Assembly (NCBI GenBank): GCA_030765045.1
Contig: CM060968.1
Span: 106,633,904 to 106,697,903, forward strand
DNA length: 64,000 nucleotides
Reading direction: 5' to 3'
From: Tenodera sinensis
Lineage: Eukaryota > Arthropoda > Insecta > Mantodea > Mantidae
Made by a program: the position numbers and the translations under genes
Shown here: positions 31,766 through 43,265 of the stretch, in pieces
Numbering within the stretch: position 1 is the first letter of the stretch
How the letters are laid out: every line of letters starts with the position of its first letter
The notes under the pieces: model-generated
The model's database searches: none
What the model was told of the DNA's origin: nothing
Seen by the model: only the letters and a program-made list of their open reading frames with translations

Positions 31766-33089
31766 AATCGTAGACAGACTGTAATACCAATATAACGTAC
31801 GTGTAAGCAATGAAAGATTAGACTAAAGGAAACTAAAGCGAAGAATATCCACCAATTAGTTTAATTTGTTTACCAGTCTAGAAACTCCAGCCGTTAATCT
31901 AAAGGACCACCGACAGAACTTATGGAAACTTCAAATGCCGACAACGCTGTCCACAGACGGCGATAATAAATAAAAGAAATAAAAAGGGTTCTTCTTTAGA
32001 TGGAAATGGACACCGACGGGAAGACTCGTTCCTTATCTCTCAGGAACATCCAGTGCACATTAACGTGATTTGAAGTTTATTCTTGCCACATATTACACAA
32101 TCAAAGACTGTCTGTTTAGACCGCCCATGAACTCTCCGATAATGTCAGCTTCAATTTCGGCGGTTCGGCAACCGAAAGGCAATAAAAAAAGCTGCCTATC
32201 GAAAAGTAATTAATAGGGCTCCCCGCGTGGAACGCTGATAAGCAATGTCACATTCACTCTCTTCATCTGCAGGTAACACATTACACAAGAGTGAGAGAAA
32301 CAACAACGTACATAAATGTAAACGTTACAGCGCTGAGTGAACAGACAAATATTTGTGTGCACACATTGGTAAGATTCTTGACCTCTCCCCTCTCCCGCGC
32401 TTTACGTACAACTTCGGTTCCTAGGCCACGTGTAATCTTCCATTCCAGTTGCAAAATGCATATGAAAACAAAAGCGGAATGTTATCACGAATAACACATA
32501 ATTTGCGTTTGTAGGTGTGTCGTCTGCCAATATAGAGTGTAAATTTATTGGTGTCGGATATTTCGGGATGCCCTCCCACTATCAAAACAGAAATGCTCAT
32601 ATGAACGGGTGTGAAAATATTTATTACCGAGTTACAAGACAACATTGAAGGTTGCAAAAAGTGTGGCTTCCCACTACTCAGCTGCATGTCGTAAAATGCT
32701 AATTTGTGAAGTGTTTTATATTTGGTCAAATCCATTACGGAGTCACATAAGTCGGAGATGTTAGATGTCCCCAAAGAAATCCATTGGAACCAAATCAAGA
32801 GATTGACGTCATGCAATTAATTACGCTCAATTCCGACCAATCATGCGGAGATTTCATTTAAAAATTACGTACTATCCACTATGGCACACCATCGTGTAAA
32901 AACCATATTCGTTGGATAACATCCAGAAGCATATCACCAGTTCAATGGGAGGTATAAGTTATTACTGATAAACTGTAGATAGATCTCAGCATTCAGGCAC
33001 GGAGGAAAGAAATTTGGACCAATAGGGTCATCATGAACGACTCCACTTCAAATGTTTAGGCAGAACCTCTGTTGATGTTCGTCGCATTA
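31766..33089. other. No recognised gene
   Basis: The longest frame (131 codons, minus, 32421-32816) shows no motif or family I know. No repeats matched. Confidence 0.4.
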
Positions 33090-33302
33090 AATGGTGACTA
33101 GCTTTTAAAATATATGACCATCGCTTAAAACCTGCAGTATTCCACTAATCCTGTTGTATCATAAGTAAATATCCAATAAATAAATTTCTGCAAACATTGA
33201 TCTTGATTAACATGAAGTAGATAGAAGAATAAGCGCTTGTAAGAACAATTTGCATAAGAATGAGAAAACGTCACGTAAGATATGAGCACAACACATCAGA
33301 TC
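33090..33302 (+). mobile_element. Family A element, 3' quarter
   Basis: TATGACCATCGCTTAAAACC, TGATTAACATGAAGTAGATA, AATAAGCGCTTGTAAGAACA and GAGCACAACACATCAGAT match the family 3' end with the true terminus at about 33302. Confidence 0.7.
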
Positions 33303-33309
33303 CCCCTCC

Positions 33310-33445
33310 TAGGTTTAACCATTTCCGAGATATTTTACTTGCTCTTTGTTATTGGTTTTAATTTTCTAAATAATGCGTTTCTCAACTGAGAAGCCATTAT
33401 TGTTTTGTCTTCCTTCTCATGCAAAGAGAATGGAATTTCAAAGTC
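33310..33445 (+). mobile_element. Family A element, internal fragment adjacent to previous copy
   Basis: TTTAACCATTTCCGAGATAT and TCATGCAAAGAGAATGGAAT match the interior block ~300 bp upstream of the 3' end. It follows a 3' terminus by a few bases, implying two insertions or a tandem copy. Confidence 0.6.
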
Positions 33446-33719
33446 AGAAGATAGGGTCAGCTTTTAATACGTCAGATGTATGTAATACATTAGATTTTTC
33501 AAGACAGTATTTTTCTTCTTCAACGGATTGTCCACCTCTTTGTACGACTTACACCCCAGAGGACTTAAAAGCCAATGCCTTGGATTAGCAGTCTGTGGAG
33601 ACCATAGGAAGCTTTGGATTAACGCAAACAAGATGGACGACCAGCCTAATGCCTGGTATGACTATGAAGAAGAAGGGAAATAAATGTGGTAAAGAACGAG
33701 ACAATAAATTCGCCAACCT

Positions 33720-33842
33720 TCGCCTAGCGGCTGACAAAAGCACGAATAAAACCTTCGGTCATGTTGGGCGATTTCGGATTTCAACTCTGGACCTCCCGAA
33801 TGCGAATCCAACACACTACCCAGGCACTACCTCTGTCGGATG
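33720..33842 (-). mobile_element. tRNA-derived SINE head
   Basis: Minus strand: GGTAGTGTGTTGGATTCGCA resembles box A and CCAGAGTTGAAATCC resembles box B at tRNA spacing, followed by TTTTATTCGTGCTTTTGTCA. A 158-codon plus-strand frame (33595-34071) crosses it and is therefore not credible as a gene. Confidence 0.6.
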
Positions 33843-34621
33843 TACATTTTCATCCTCAATATTTGACTGTCAAAGCCTGCTCATACTCTTAAATTGCAAC
33901 TATTCTATGCAGAATCTGGTACAGTTAAAAACAGTCTTCTTTAATACTGAATCACTTTCCTTCACTAAATTCTACTTGTGCACAATTAGTATGCCGCAGT
34001 TGTGCAATAATAGACATAACATTTTTCAGCCTTTGTTGCTGAGGACTGCTTTTTTCTTTATAAATATTTAGCTGCAAAACTATGGATAATGCAGTTCAAT
34101 TTCACTTGTCATAGTGTCCTGCAGCATTTGCATATTTTCGAATGTAATCGGATGAGCTAACAGTGCTGTAAAGTTATGCAAAAAGTTGCCTTTAAATTAA
34201 TTTGTAAAGAATGAATGAACATTCCATACTCTAACTGTTCTCGTTTGTGGCCAAATGTATCCACCACAGCACGATTTTATTGCAATATTTTTGACTGTGC
34301 GAACACGCAAATGGATTAAAAAATACAGAGATGCAAAACAGCAGAGGAAAAATAACTGCGGGGAAAAACCAAATAAAAAATCTGGACTGCATATCAGCTG
34401 AGTTTAGCTGGAAGTGCTTTATTCGAGAGTCCTTTTGCATATTGCACAAAAACTAGGCTGACCGGTGTTGGCTCACATTATCAATTAATGCAATTATCAT
34501 ACCATTTTAACGTGCTTTGCTGTGAAGTGATTTTCTCATCACAATAATTGAAGCAGTTATTTATTACAGCCAACGTTCTGTTACAAATTATATATCCTAT
34601 CATGACATTGACACTCGTCTC
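33843..34621. other. No recognised feature
   Basis: AT-rich; no coding or repeat match. Confidence 0.5.
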
Positions 34622-34835
34622 CTTAGCCCGGTGGAAGCGTTGCTGCTTACTAAGGGTAGGTCGGGTTCGATTCCCGGTATGATTGGGGATTCTTTTCCCA
34701 CTAGACGATCTGCTCTGGGTTACACTCAGCCGGGCCATTTGCGGAGCTATTTGATTCAGAAGTAGCAGCCCATGGTTGTGACGCCTTACCTTCCAGTACT
34801 GCATCCCAATCAGGATGCCCGTGGTGGGCAGCTTT
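34622..34835 (+). mobile_element. tRNA-derived SINE (~210 bp)
   Basis: Box A-like TAGCCCGGTGGAAGCG (weak) and a strong box B GTCGGGTTCGATTCCCGG at about 34659-34676, then GGATTCTTTTCCCACTAGAC and CGTGGTGGGCAGCTTTTT as the 3' end. Belongs to a different body type from S1 and S2. Confidence 0.65.
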
Positions 34836-36689
34836 TTAAAACGCCTATCCTTATTTACGTTTTACGCACTTTAAGCCGCTTTAACCAATTCAAGATAATT
34901 CTATCGTTTTTCCTCTGTAGCAATGCTTTCCGAACCACACTTGCAGTATTAGCCCCAGATCTCATAAGTATTCTTGTTTATGAGCTATAATTAAAGTACA
35001 CATGTTTTCTGGACAGCTTGCTGTACCGGTGGACTTTTTAACACAAACCGCTCACACTAAAAGAATAATCTGAAATTTGTAACAAGCTGTTGTCGAATAC
35101 TGTAATGACGCATTACTTGAATACCTCGGGAAGGTATTCAGCAGAACCTGAAAATAGGTTGCAAGCAGCGGAGAGGATAGTTTTAGAATAGGGGTATTTT
35201 TTAGATGTGGCGAATGTACGAAGATGCGCAGTGGTGTATTTTTAAGACATATGGGTGTCAGGTTAATATATCTCCGACTTCCGTGCAGTAAACACTGGAA
35301 CAGCACGTGATTAAGTACAGTGCCCAGTCGCATCATCACGAATGTCTTCTTTATTTCCAGGAAAGAAACAGAGACGTTACCCCCATCATCAATTTGCATG
35401 AAGTCATTCGCGCAGATCCAAGAAAGGTAATTCGCCACATCTAAAGACAGTTCAGTACCAAAGAAGTCGAGAAAACAGTGTCATTGCATACAACAGATTT
35501 CTTAAAATGGAGTGATCTATACCAATCTACTTTCTCCTTTCACCAATTTATATTACAAATTTAACAATGGCACAATCAACATCAGAATTACACAAAAAGA
35601 ATAACATTAATATGTATTTACTAGTTTTACTTTAATATATATTTAATAATTGTTGTCATGCTTATTCTGTTGATTTTCTTTGTCACTGCATTACAGACTA
35701 TGTCCAATGTTATCATGAGGTCCGCGGTGGGCAGTCAAAACGGCCAACAAGATAAGGTGCGCGCTTGCCCTGCGTAACATGGTAAGCGCTACCGTCGCAG
35801 AACACTCCTACATGTTTCGATATCCCGAACATTCTTTTAAGTTCTTAGGGCTTAAGAGAATCGTCTCACGAAGTAAATCAGTGGGTGGGTGACTGAGTCT
35901 GCGAGCGAATTAGCTAGTGCGACGAAAAGCGCTGTTCTTCGTAATCTTTTTGCAATAATTTTGTTCACTCCGAAGAAAACAAACGACAAAAAAAAAAAAA
36001 ATACAAAAAGACAAACACGGCTATTCTATAGCTTTCTCGTTAACAACAGAGTTAGCATTCCTCTTTAAGTCTTTAGGATCTAGAAGAGGTACGAATGAAT
36101 CCATTTTCAGTAACACAATTGCTAGCACTAACATGTCCTCGGCTTTACGTATTGTTTAACTATTTTCTTCGTCTCAACAAGATGAAGGATCTTCAACGTT
36201 ACAACGGGTTAGCGGCTTTAACAAGCTGTTAAACTTTAACCAGATGTTATAGAATAGGTATGTATATTCCAGAAGATCAAGCAAAGCACGGAATGAATAC
36301 TGCTTTGTAGTGCGATAAACGACACTCGTGTAAATTGAATAATTTCGCTATGTAGTGCTAGAAAAAGGAAAACCAAGCAGCTATTCATTGGAGTGATATA
36401 TAAGAAGTCACTTTTGAAATACGTCGAACTAAAGTTGGAACTATCAATCCAGTGCCAAAAATGGCATAAACGAGGGCCATTTGAACAGTGGCCTTTGTGA
36501 TGCAAGATGTAAAATTAATCTTCCATTTCATGTCCTTGCCAATGCCTGTTCTTTGTAGCTTCTTGTGTGTCTGTAACAGTAAACGAAAGCAAAAAAAGTT
36601 GGCCCGAAAAGACTGAGTGCCTTATTCACATTTGTCTGTCTGGAAGTTTGATTTATACACATGCAATGCTTTATCCACTTACGGTACAG
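34836..36689. other. No recognised gene
   Basis: A 128-codon minus frame (35052-35438) and an 89-codon minus frame (36236-36505) lack motifs. Nothing else seen except an A-run near 35990. Confidence 0.4.
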
Positions 36690-37180
36690 AAGGAGCACCG
36701 CTGTGGCCGCATGGTTAGACCACTTCGGCTCGGAGATCGGGAATGAGATTTTTGGTACACGAAGCAGCACCTGGGAGAGTTTTCTCCGGATTTTCCGGTT
36801 TCCCTTTCCAACATTTATGCCACCAATTATTTATTGCTCCATAATCGTTCACGAATTCTTCTATCATTCCCATTCATTTCATTCCCTCTCATCTTTCAGG
36901 GTTACGGGACCTGTTATGTGATGTGTGGTGATATGCTCTTTGTATCTTCGACATGTATTCAGGGCAGTCCCAACCTGGGTGGGGGCGCTGGAGGGTGTGG
37001 TGGGAACTCAATCTAGAAGTGATAGGGACCTCACAATTTTCGCACCTGCCGCTGCCCATCGGGTATCACACTTCCAGTTCATGCATCTAATCTGTTCCTA
37101 CCAGAGGTATCATAGAGACAACAAGTACATGGCCACAATGCCTAAATCCTCCTCCGACATTGGTAAAAGGTAGGAAGAAA

Positions 37181-37183
<3 letters not shown>
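36690..37183 (+). mobile_element. tRNA-derived SINE with GA tail
   Basis: Box A GTGGCCGCATGGTTAGACC at about 36702-36720, then CTCGGAGATCGGGAATGAG in the box B position (weak). The body has TTTCTCCGGATTTTCCGGTT and CATTTCATTCCCTCTCATCT, resembling the arthropod tRNA-SINE layout of S1 and S2. It ends at a GA repeat. Confidence 0.6.

Positions 37184-37220
<37 letters not shown>
37184..37220. repeat. (GA)n microsatellite at a SINE 3' end
   Basis: Pure GA dinucleotides directly after the SINE body, probably grown from its tail. Confidence 0.95.
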
Positions 37221-37222
<2 letters not shown>

Positions 37223-37274
37223 AAAATAGCTATTAGGAAATAGAAGCTCGCAATGTTTTTATAAACTACTCTGT

Positions 37275-37805
37275 TACCGAGCGGAATGGCTCAGGCGGTA
37301 ACGTCTGTGGCTATTCGGTAGGGGGCGGGTTCGACCCCGTGGCCAACCTTCCTGAGCCAGGTTTTTTTTCCCGGTTTCCCAGGGTTACCAGACAAATGTC
37401 GGGAAGGATTTCCACATCCTCCGAATTTTCTGTTCCTTCATTTGGTTACATTAATAATTTCATTTCACCCTTCATCCCGTTAGGTTTCTTTCAGGGTTGG
37501 TAGCGTTGGCGAGCGTCGCAGCAGCATGGCAGGGGGAACGAATGCGCTCTGGAAATGTCGTTCCCAGGATTAGAAGGCGAGCCTACAGGTTTCCGGGACC
37601 CAATGGGATGGTACAAGCCCGAGGGAACCGGTTTCCAGGGCGCTTCTAAGTGGGAAGACATAGGCACCCTGCCCTCTTCTCTGTCGTGCCAACGTTCCGG
37701 ACGCCCTTATGATGCATTCACCTCCAGATGGTTTCCCATCAGGGGCATAAGTACAAAAGATGGCCTTTCATCGAGGTGCTCAGACCCCCTCCGTAAGTTG
37801 TCATA
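37275..37805 (+). mobile_element. tRNA-derived SINE, long (~530 bp), family S2
   Basis: Box A AATGGCTCAGGCGGTAACG and box B GGGTTCGACCCC (about 37326-37337). The body has CATTTCACCCTTCATCCCGT, TTTCAGGGTTGGTAGCG and GAATGCGCTCTGGAAATG. The ATGCGCTCTGGAAA block is shared with 28799-29250. An 85-codon frame within is an artefact. Confidence 0.75.
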
Positions 37806-38554
37806 CAGTTAAACTACTTGGTTTGCCCAGTTCCAATTTATGCGACAGTATTTTCACGGAAACTTCGCGCAAAAGAAAACTATTTCTCTCACAAGGCGAA
37901 ATTGAGTGATTCACCAAAGTAACCGTTTCGTGCATTATCCCGAGCGAAAGTTAAGCTGTTGACATGTTGAATGTATCATGCAAAAGCTGGCAATGTGCCC
38001 AGTAGCTACTGTGTACCTATACATGTAATTTCCACCTACACACAGTCGAGAGATCCCTGTGGGCAGAAGACCTTGAGCATTGCCAGCCGTGTAGAAACTG
38101 GCTGGACGTGGGAGACGCATCTGACATGCCAAATGTTGCACATTTCTTCGACGTACTTTTTTGCAATCGCGCGGCAAGGTCACGGTAAGAGGAACACAGT
38201 TTACAAATCTGTGAAGAAACGGAGGCCAACGGCTTTGGCAGGAATTACGCAGTGTTAATAAATAGCCGTTTACGCAAGTGCTCAAACAGGGATGCATTTT
38301 CTTACTACTGAGATGTACCGGTCATTGGCAATGTCCAAATGTTGACCGAATTAAGAAAATAACACTGCGTAATACTTTTTTGACGATAGTGTTCTGACCA
38401 ACTCCCTATTCATACTACCATGGTGAAAAGTTAAATTTCCTACATACAGTGCATATGACCTAACGTGTCTGCGTATTTTCTGTTTTACTGCACGTATGTG
38501 CATCGAATATATTAAAACCTTAACCTTTTGATGATATTGCAAATATGAAATATA
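37806..38554. other. No recognised gene
   Basis: Overlapping frames at 37935-38297 (120, 95, 70 codons in three phases) with no recognised motif. Composition is more even than the surroundings. Confidence 0.4.
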
Positions 38555-38735
38555 ACCATATTTGACAGCTGACTTTTGGAGTTTATTGTATTTACTTACA
38601 ATTTAATTCATGTAGGAGACAAGTATGGTCTAAAAATTATTGACGTTTATGTGGATAATCGATCGCTACTTCGTGACCAAGGTTAATGATCTTGCTACTG
38701 AAACCACCATGTTTAACAGCTGTTAGTAAATAACT
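38555..38735 (+). repeat. Dispersed repeat family B, copy 2
   Basis: TATTTACTTACAATTTAATT, AGGAGACAAGTATGGTCTAA, CTTCGTGACCAAGGTTAATG and CATGTTTAACAGCTGTTAGT parallel the copies at 30757 and 57193. Confidence 0.65.
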
Positions 38736-38771
38736 ACTTTTGCACAAGCACTATTTCCATTATTCCCTATG

Positions 38772-38840
38772 CTAAAAATTGGTGGAATAGAATACTTTTT
38801 CAACTTACTGTAAGTACATAGCAAAGAAAGTAAAAACTTA
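38772..38840 (-). mobile_element. Family A element, 5' terminus only
   Basis: ATTGGTGGAATAGAATACTT and AGTACATAGCAAAGAAAGTA are the reverse complement of the family 5' end. Confidence 0.55.
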
Positions 38841-39014
38841 AGTATCTGAAGAGGGCACTTTTTAAAAAGTAATCTTTACAGTTTACACTCAGGAGAATAG
38901 TGAAACTTAATAAAATTAATATACATACTTAAGGTATATCGAATTTGGCCATTTGATGTGTATACTATTCTGTCATCTCAAAAGGTGCTTTTAAATGGCA
39001 AATCAATAAATAAT

Positions 39015-39130
39015 TACACAGAGCGGGCTGGCTCAGGCGGTAACGTCGGTGGCTCGCATTCGAGTAGGCCCGGGTTCAAAACCCGTATGCCGACCAATAT
39101 GACAGGTTTTTTTTCATAGTTTCCCTCAGT
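39015..39130 (+). mobile_element. tRNA-derived SINE head, S2-like
   Basis: Box A CTGGCTCAGGCGGTAACG is nearly identical to that at 37287 and box B CCCGGGTTCAAAACCCG (about 39070-39086) follows. After ATGACAGGTTTTTTTTC the body is lost. Confidence 0.7.
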
Positions 39131-39265
39131 CGCCAAGGTAAATATCAGATTAGATATGTAATACCACGATACAAGTTCCACTTTAAGTCTAAAACATGAA
39201 ACATAGATGGTAATAGCGAATGCTGGGCTATCTAACCACAGATAATGAAAGCAGATAGACTGGTG

Positions 39266-39500
39266 GCACCCTAATGTTATATGCCCTGCACTGACCCCTC
39301 TGTGTACTCATGAGGAAGCAAGGAAGTAAGCTAGAAGGATGAGACGTGGAAGATTGTCAAAGCAGAGCACCCTAATGCCATTTGTCGAAATAGAGTCGGA
39401 GAAACAGTTGCCTGCACTGATCCCTCTGTGGGTTTGTGGCGACGCAAGATATGCTATAGGGATCAGACCTTGAAGACCAAATGTCCGCCACACACCGATC
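39266..39500 (+). repeat. Diverged tandem duplication (~100-126 bp period)
   Basis: GCACCCTAATG recurs at 39266 and 39367; CCTGCACTGACCCCTCTGTG at 39285 recurs as CCTGCACTGATCCCTCTGTG at 39411. The unequal offsets (101 and 126) show an indel between the copies. Confidence 0.6.
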
Positions 39501-40254
39501 TACGAGTATCTCTTAACAGATGTCGCGATATGACTACGTAGCTAAAGAGTGGGGGGAAATAATTATGCCTACTTCAATGCTTATTATTACTATTAGAGCC
39601 TATAGTGAAGGTGTAATATTTAGCTGCCTGTCTATTTTAAGCTATTAACCCCTTTTTGCGCCCAGCTTTAGTCTTCGCATATAATTACACCTTCCATTCT
39701 CTGATGATAGAAAGTGGCCACTTGTAAATCACTTACTGTGTGGGTGTTTCTCCAGTATAGCAAACAGATGGAAGAGCCCTAATAGGGTTGTACAATGTAT
39801 GGGAAACAAGCTGCTAAAGCCAGGTGTACAGCATGTCTGGTGTCGACGACACGCGACCTCCATTACCGTGAAACATAGGGTTCCAAAAGTCTTGTAGTTT
39901 ACCAAGGATAGGTATCCTAAGGAAATCTCGAAATTGTATAACTATAATGCATTTATTTGAAATTTAAACCACATGTAACACAAGTGAACAAAAAAGTCAT
40001 TCCTCGAACGCCAAATTCGTCTAAGTCCTACACGGCACAGCGTCTTCATTGATCATATTGGTTAGTAATATTGCCATTTGGAACTTATGACAGCTTGTGG
40101 CCACTACACAACCGCATCGTGGATGGTGTAAACAAGGCGCTGTGGCGTGTAGGACCTGGACGAATTTGGCCTTCTAGATTACCTTTTTTTCTTCTTTTTT
40201 GTTTTTATTTTCTGTCACATAAATATTTCAAAAATAATTTTATTGCATATTTGT
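39501..40254. other. No recognised gene; possible LINE 3' scrap at left
   Basis: TGTCGCGATATGACTACGTA at 39521 recalls the LINE 3' end at 12599, but the pairing GCGACT half is lost. Nothing else recognised. Confidence 0.35.
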
Positions 40255-40350
40255 TTGTATGGCTTAAGCGATAGTCAAATCTTTTAAGAGCGGTCACTGA
40301 AGTGTTAGCTTTGAAATCCCACTCTTTTTGCATGACCACGAGAAAGAAAA
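40255..40350 (-). mobile_element. Family A element, internal fragment
   Basis: GGCTTAAGCGATAGTCAAAT, AGCTTTGAAATCCCACTCTT and GCATGACCACGAGAAAG match the 3' quarter in reverse; it stops where the next copy begins. Confidence 0.65.
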
Positions 40351-40985
40351 ATCTAATGATTTTCTCTACTCTTGTACAAACTATTCTCACAAACACTTAT
40401 GCCTCATCTTCTTCATATTAATGTCTCAACATTTGTAGGAATTATCTTATTGCTAATTTTCTTGTAGGTGCAAAGGAATATGGGAATAGAGTAGGTTTTA
40501 AGCAATAGCCAGGTTTTTAAAGGCTGGTCGTTATGCGAGCACTTTGAAATGTCGATCTCTTTGCATAGCCAAGAGATTAAAAAATGAATAATGACCTCCC
40601 ATTTGAGAAAATTATAAGCATTGGAATATTACGGAATATTTCCGAGATGTTTCACTCCACCCAAAAAAGAAAGAAAAATGGGTGTTTTAACGCAATTACA
40701 ATTTTGCACTAAGATTTTAATTATTTTTTATGGTTTTCCAGATATGCAAAAGTCATCCAGACTGCAGAGGGTTTCTGAGCGCATTCCCAGACACGCCTTT
40801 CATTTGTCATACAAATATCTTAAACGTACGGTATTTTAACCAAGATCGTTAGAGCCATTTTTTATTAAAATAAACATTTTCAAAAAAACATTCTATGTAA
40901 AGGGCAGTCTAGCATAGGAGAGTTTCTTGTAATCTTCTGTCGCATTCTTATAAGATGCTGAACGGTTATTAACTGAACGTGAGAA
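40351..40985 (-). mobile_element. Family A element, 3' two-thirds
   Basis: Starts ATCTAATGATTTTCTCTACT (terminus with a short deletion), then CAAACACTTATGCCTCATC, AGCAATAGCCAGGTTTTTAA, TCCGAGATGTTTCACTCCAC, TGGTTTTCCAGATATGCAAA and AAGGGCAGTCTAGCATAGG. Tandem with the preceding fragment. Confidence 0.75.
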
Positions 40986-41929
40986 ACAACTGATGGTGTT
41001 TATAACTCAAAGAGTCTTATGTCTCTACACTCTTTGAAACACGCTCACAATCACGCATCTACATTCTGCGGAGGGTAGAAAATGATTCCAACTGTCTAAG
41101 ACCCGGGCATCGAACCCAGGACCTCGGGGAGGAGAAGTCACAAAAAGATGGGTACGTTACACAGACAGTGGAGAATAAGGGGGAGGGGGGCAGAAGAATG
41201 CAATGAACGGAGTAACAGGTTTTGCTAGTTAATAGTAAACTTCAGAGAGCCATGGTCATTTACAGTAAAACTACAATTCAAATGAGCAGAACGTTGCCTA
41301 GATTATCTCATTTGCAGAAGTAAAGGATAAAACGAATCTAAAAATATCAGTTCCAATTAGCAGCCATTCCAATGTAGCATAATTCTAGCAATAAAATAAT
41401 TTAAAATAAGATTGCAGCAACCCTTACCCCAAGAAATCCTTAGGTATGCATTTGCTTTTGAACAGAAACTGCTTTGGGATTATAGACAGCTGTTTCCCAT
41501 CGACAAGAGGAATCCCTTAGATGCAGGCGTCTCCACTGGAATTAAGTTCCAATACCACGTTTATCTTCGGGGTGTAACAATGTCTCTCTGGGACTTTTGA
41601 TAGCAGCTATCAGCCGATGTCACTTCAAGCTTTTATGACCATCCTGGCGTTCATGGTCGATACTGGAGAAATAAAGATTTCTCACGGTAGTAAAGGCACT
41701 CCAATCACATTCTCACAAAGTGAATTAAAGTATTGGGTCGCCTCAGAGCTGCTTTCAGTGCACCCAGCAAATGATTACATTCCTATCCTCTTCGTATTTC
41801 AACTTAGAACAGCGTGTACAGACACATAAGCAACCCGCAAAAGAACATCGGCATATATAATTCCGTTTATATTAAACAGGCCAGCGAGATTATGCAACTT
41901 TAATCAAACAAATATCCTTAATAGCTGAA
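40986..41929. other. Unassigned; includes a box B-like tRNA/SINE trace
   Basis: On the minus strand at about 41098-41120 CCTGGGTTCGATGCCCGGG is an excellent box B, with CTTCTCCTCCCCGAGGT upstream but no clear box A, suggesting a SINE head remnant. Otherwise two short plus frames (62 and 70 codons) without motif. Confidence 0.45.
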
Positions 41930-42185
41930 TAGTTAAATTACTTGCCTTCAATCATATTTTAATGATATCTACATTTTTGTGCAGTAAGTATTGTCTCTCT
42001 CTCTCTCTCTTATGGTTTATCAGCTATACAAAATCACAGAAAATCCCTTCAGAGTGAAAAGAACTCTACACGGTACGCATATCCTGAATATTCAAGTTCT
42101 AGATTTTATTTTTCACGCAAATGTCTTAAACATGTGTTTTAATCTAAATCTTTAGCGTCATTGTTGGGAAAATTAAAAAACAAAC
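41930..42185 (-). mobile_element. Family A element, internal fragment
   Basis: GATATCTACATTTTTGTGCA, TTATGGTTTATCAGCTATAC, TTTTTCACGCAAATGTCTTA and TTTTAATCTAAATCTTTAGC follow family order in reverse. A short TC repeat (41995-42010) has grown inside it. Confidence 0.65.
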
Positions 42186-43134
42186 ACACCTGACATGAAT
42201 ACGCAAAGAATATAACCGTTATAAATTCATGTGCATCCTTTATAGGTATATTACTGCAGTATTCGTAAAAAATTATTCATCTAAACCAAACTATGTTATT
42301 CGAAACATATTTTGCCCAGGAATTATTTATTTCTTCATTTGTGTATATACGTTTATTCCATACAATGTCCACTTAAAATATACTCGTACTTTAAACTAAA
42401 TACAATAACTATAAATAAAAACATACGTAAACAAAATAAAGAGAAGAAATTACTGCAAAATTAACGTCCCTGAACAGTGAAACAATAAACAAAAACAAAA
42501 GTAAACATTGATAAAACATATTGATTGCCTTAAGCTACATCATCTACTTTCTTCTTAAATCTAATGTTAGATTATCTCTTCTACGGGATTAGATTTTAAA
42601 CCCAAGCGTCTGAAGCAATAGATCATAAGAAATAAAATGAGCAAAATAATTATATTTCTTAAGAAATGCACACCTTAGAAAGTTACGTGGAGTAGCCTTC
42701 AACGGATTTATTATATTTGGCATGATAAGGACTCCATATAACAAACATATTCAAGTATGGATCTCACAAATGAATTGTGCAGTATAACTTGAACTCTTGA
42801 ATCCTTAAAATAGCACGAATTACGAAAACAAATGCTAGACTTCATATGCCGCACTAAATACATTTTGTTGATATGTTAAGTAAATGGTGTCTTTATTAAA
42901 CGGTAATCCTAGGTAACTTTTCGTTATTTGAGTTAAGGATTGTTTGATTTACAATATTCGTAAAGTCACAGTAATAAGCTCTTTCGATGGAAACATGAAA
43001 GTTACGTCGCAAAGTTGAAAACATATCTACTAAGTAGATGTCACAAATTATTCAAGAGTGCATTTAGTTTGTCAAATGAAATAATCTCACAAATATAATT
43101 TAATCAAAGACATAACTTCGGAGAAAATGCAACA
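42186..43134. other. No recognised feature
   Basis: Very AT-rich with dense stops; no match seen. Confidence 0.5.
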
Positions 43135-43265
43135 AAAAACTGTCCACCTTTGGGTCCAGGAGATTTTCTCAAAAACCTTGCCTTGGCTTGCCTGTTTCGA
43201 CTCAAGTATGAGAGTTTGGTTTATCCAACTTTTCGTTTTGAGTTATGCTGTTCATAAGGTTACGG
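43135..43265 (-). mobile_element. Family A element, internal fragment, diverged
   Basis: GAGAGTTTGGTTTATCCAAC followed by TTTTCGTTTTGAGTTATGCT matches the family block TTTTCGTTTTTGAGCTATGC; the left part resembles the CTTCAAAATCTTCGTGTGGC region weakly. Confidence 0.5.

Noticed and set aside
33595..34071. 158-codon frame
   Set aside because: Crosses a minus-strand tRNA-like SINE head and shows no domain.
37555..37812. 85-codon frame
   Set aside because: Inside the S2 SINE body.
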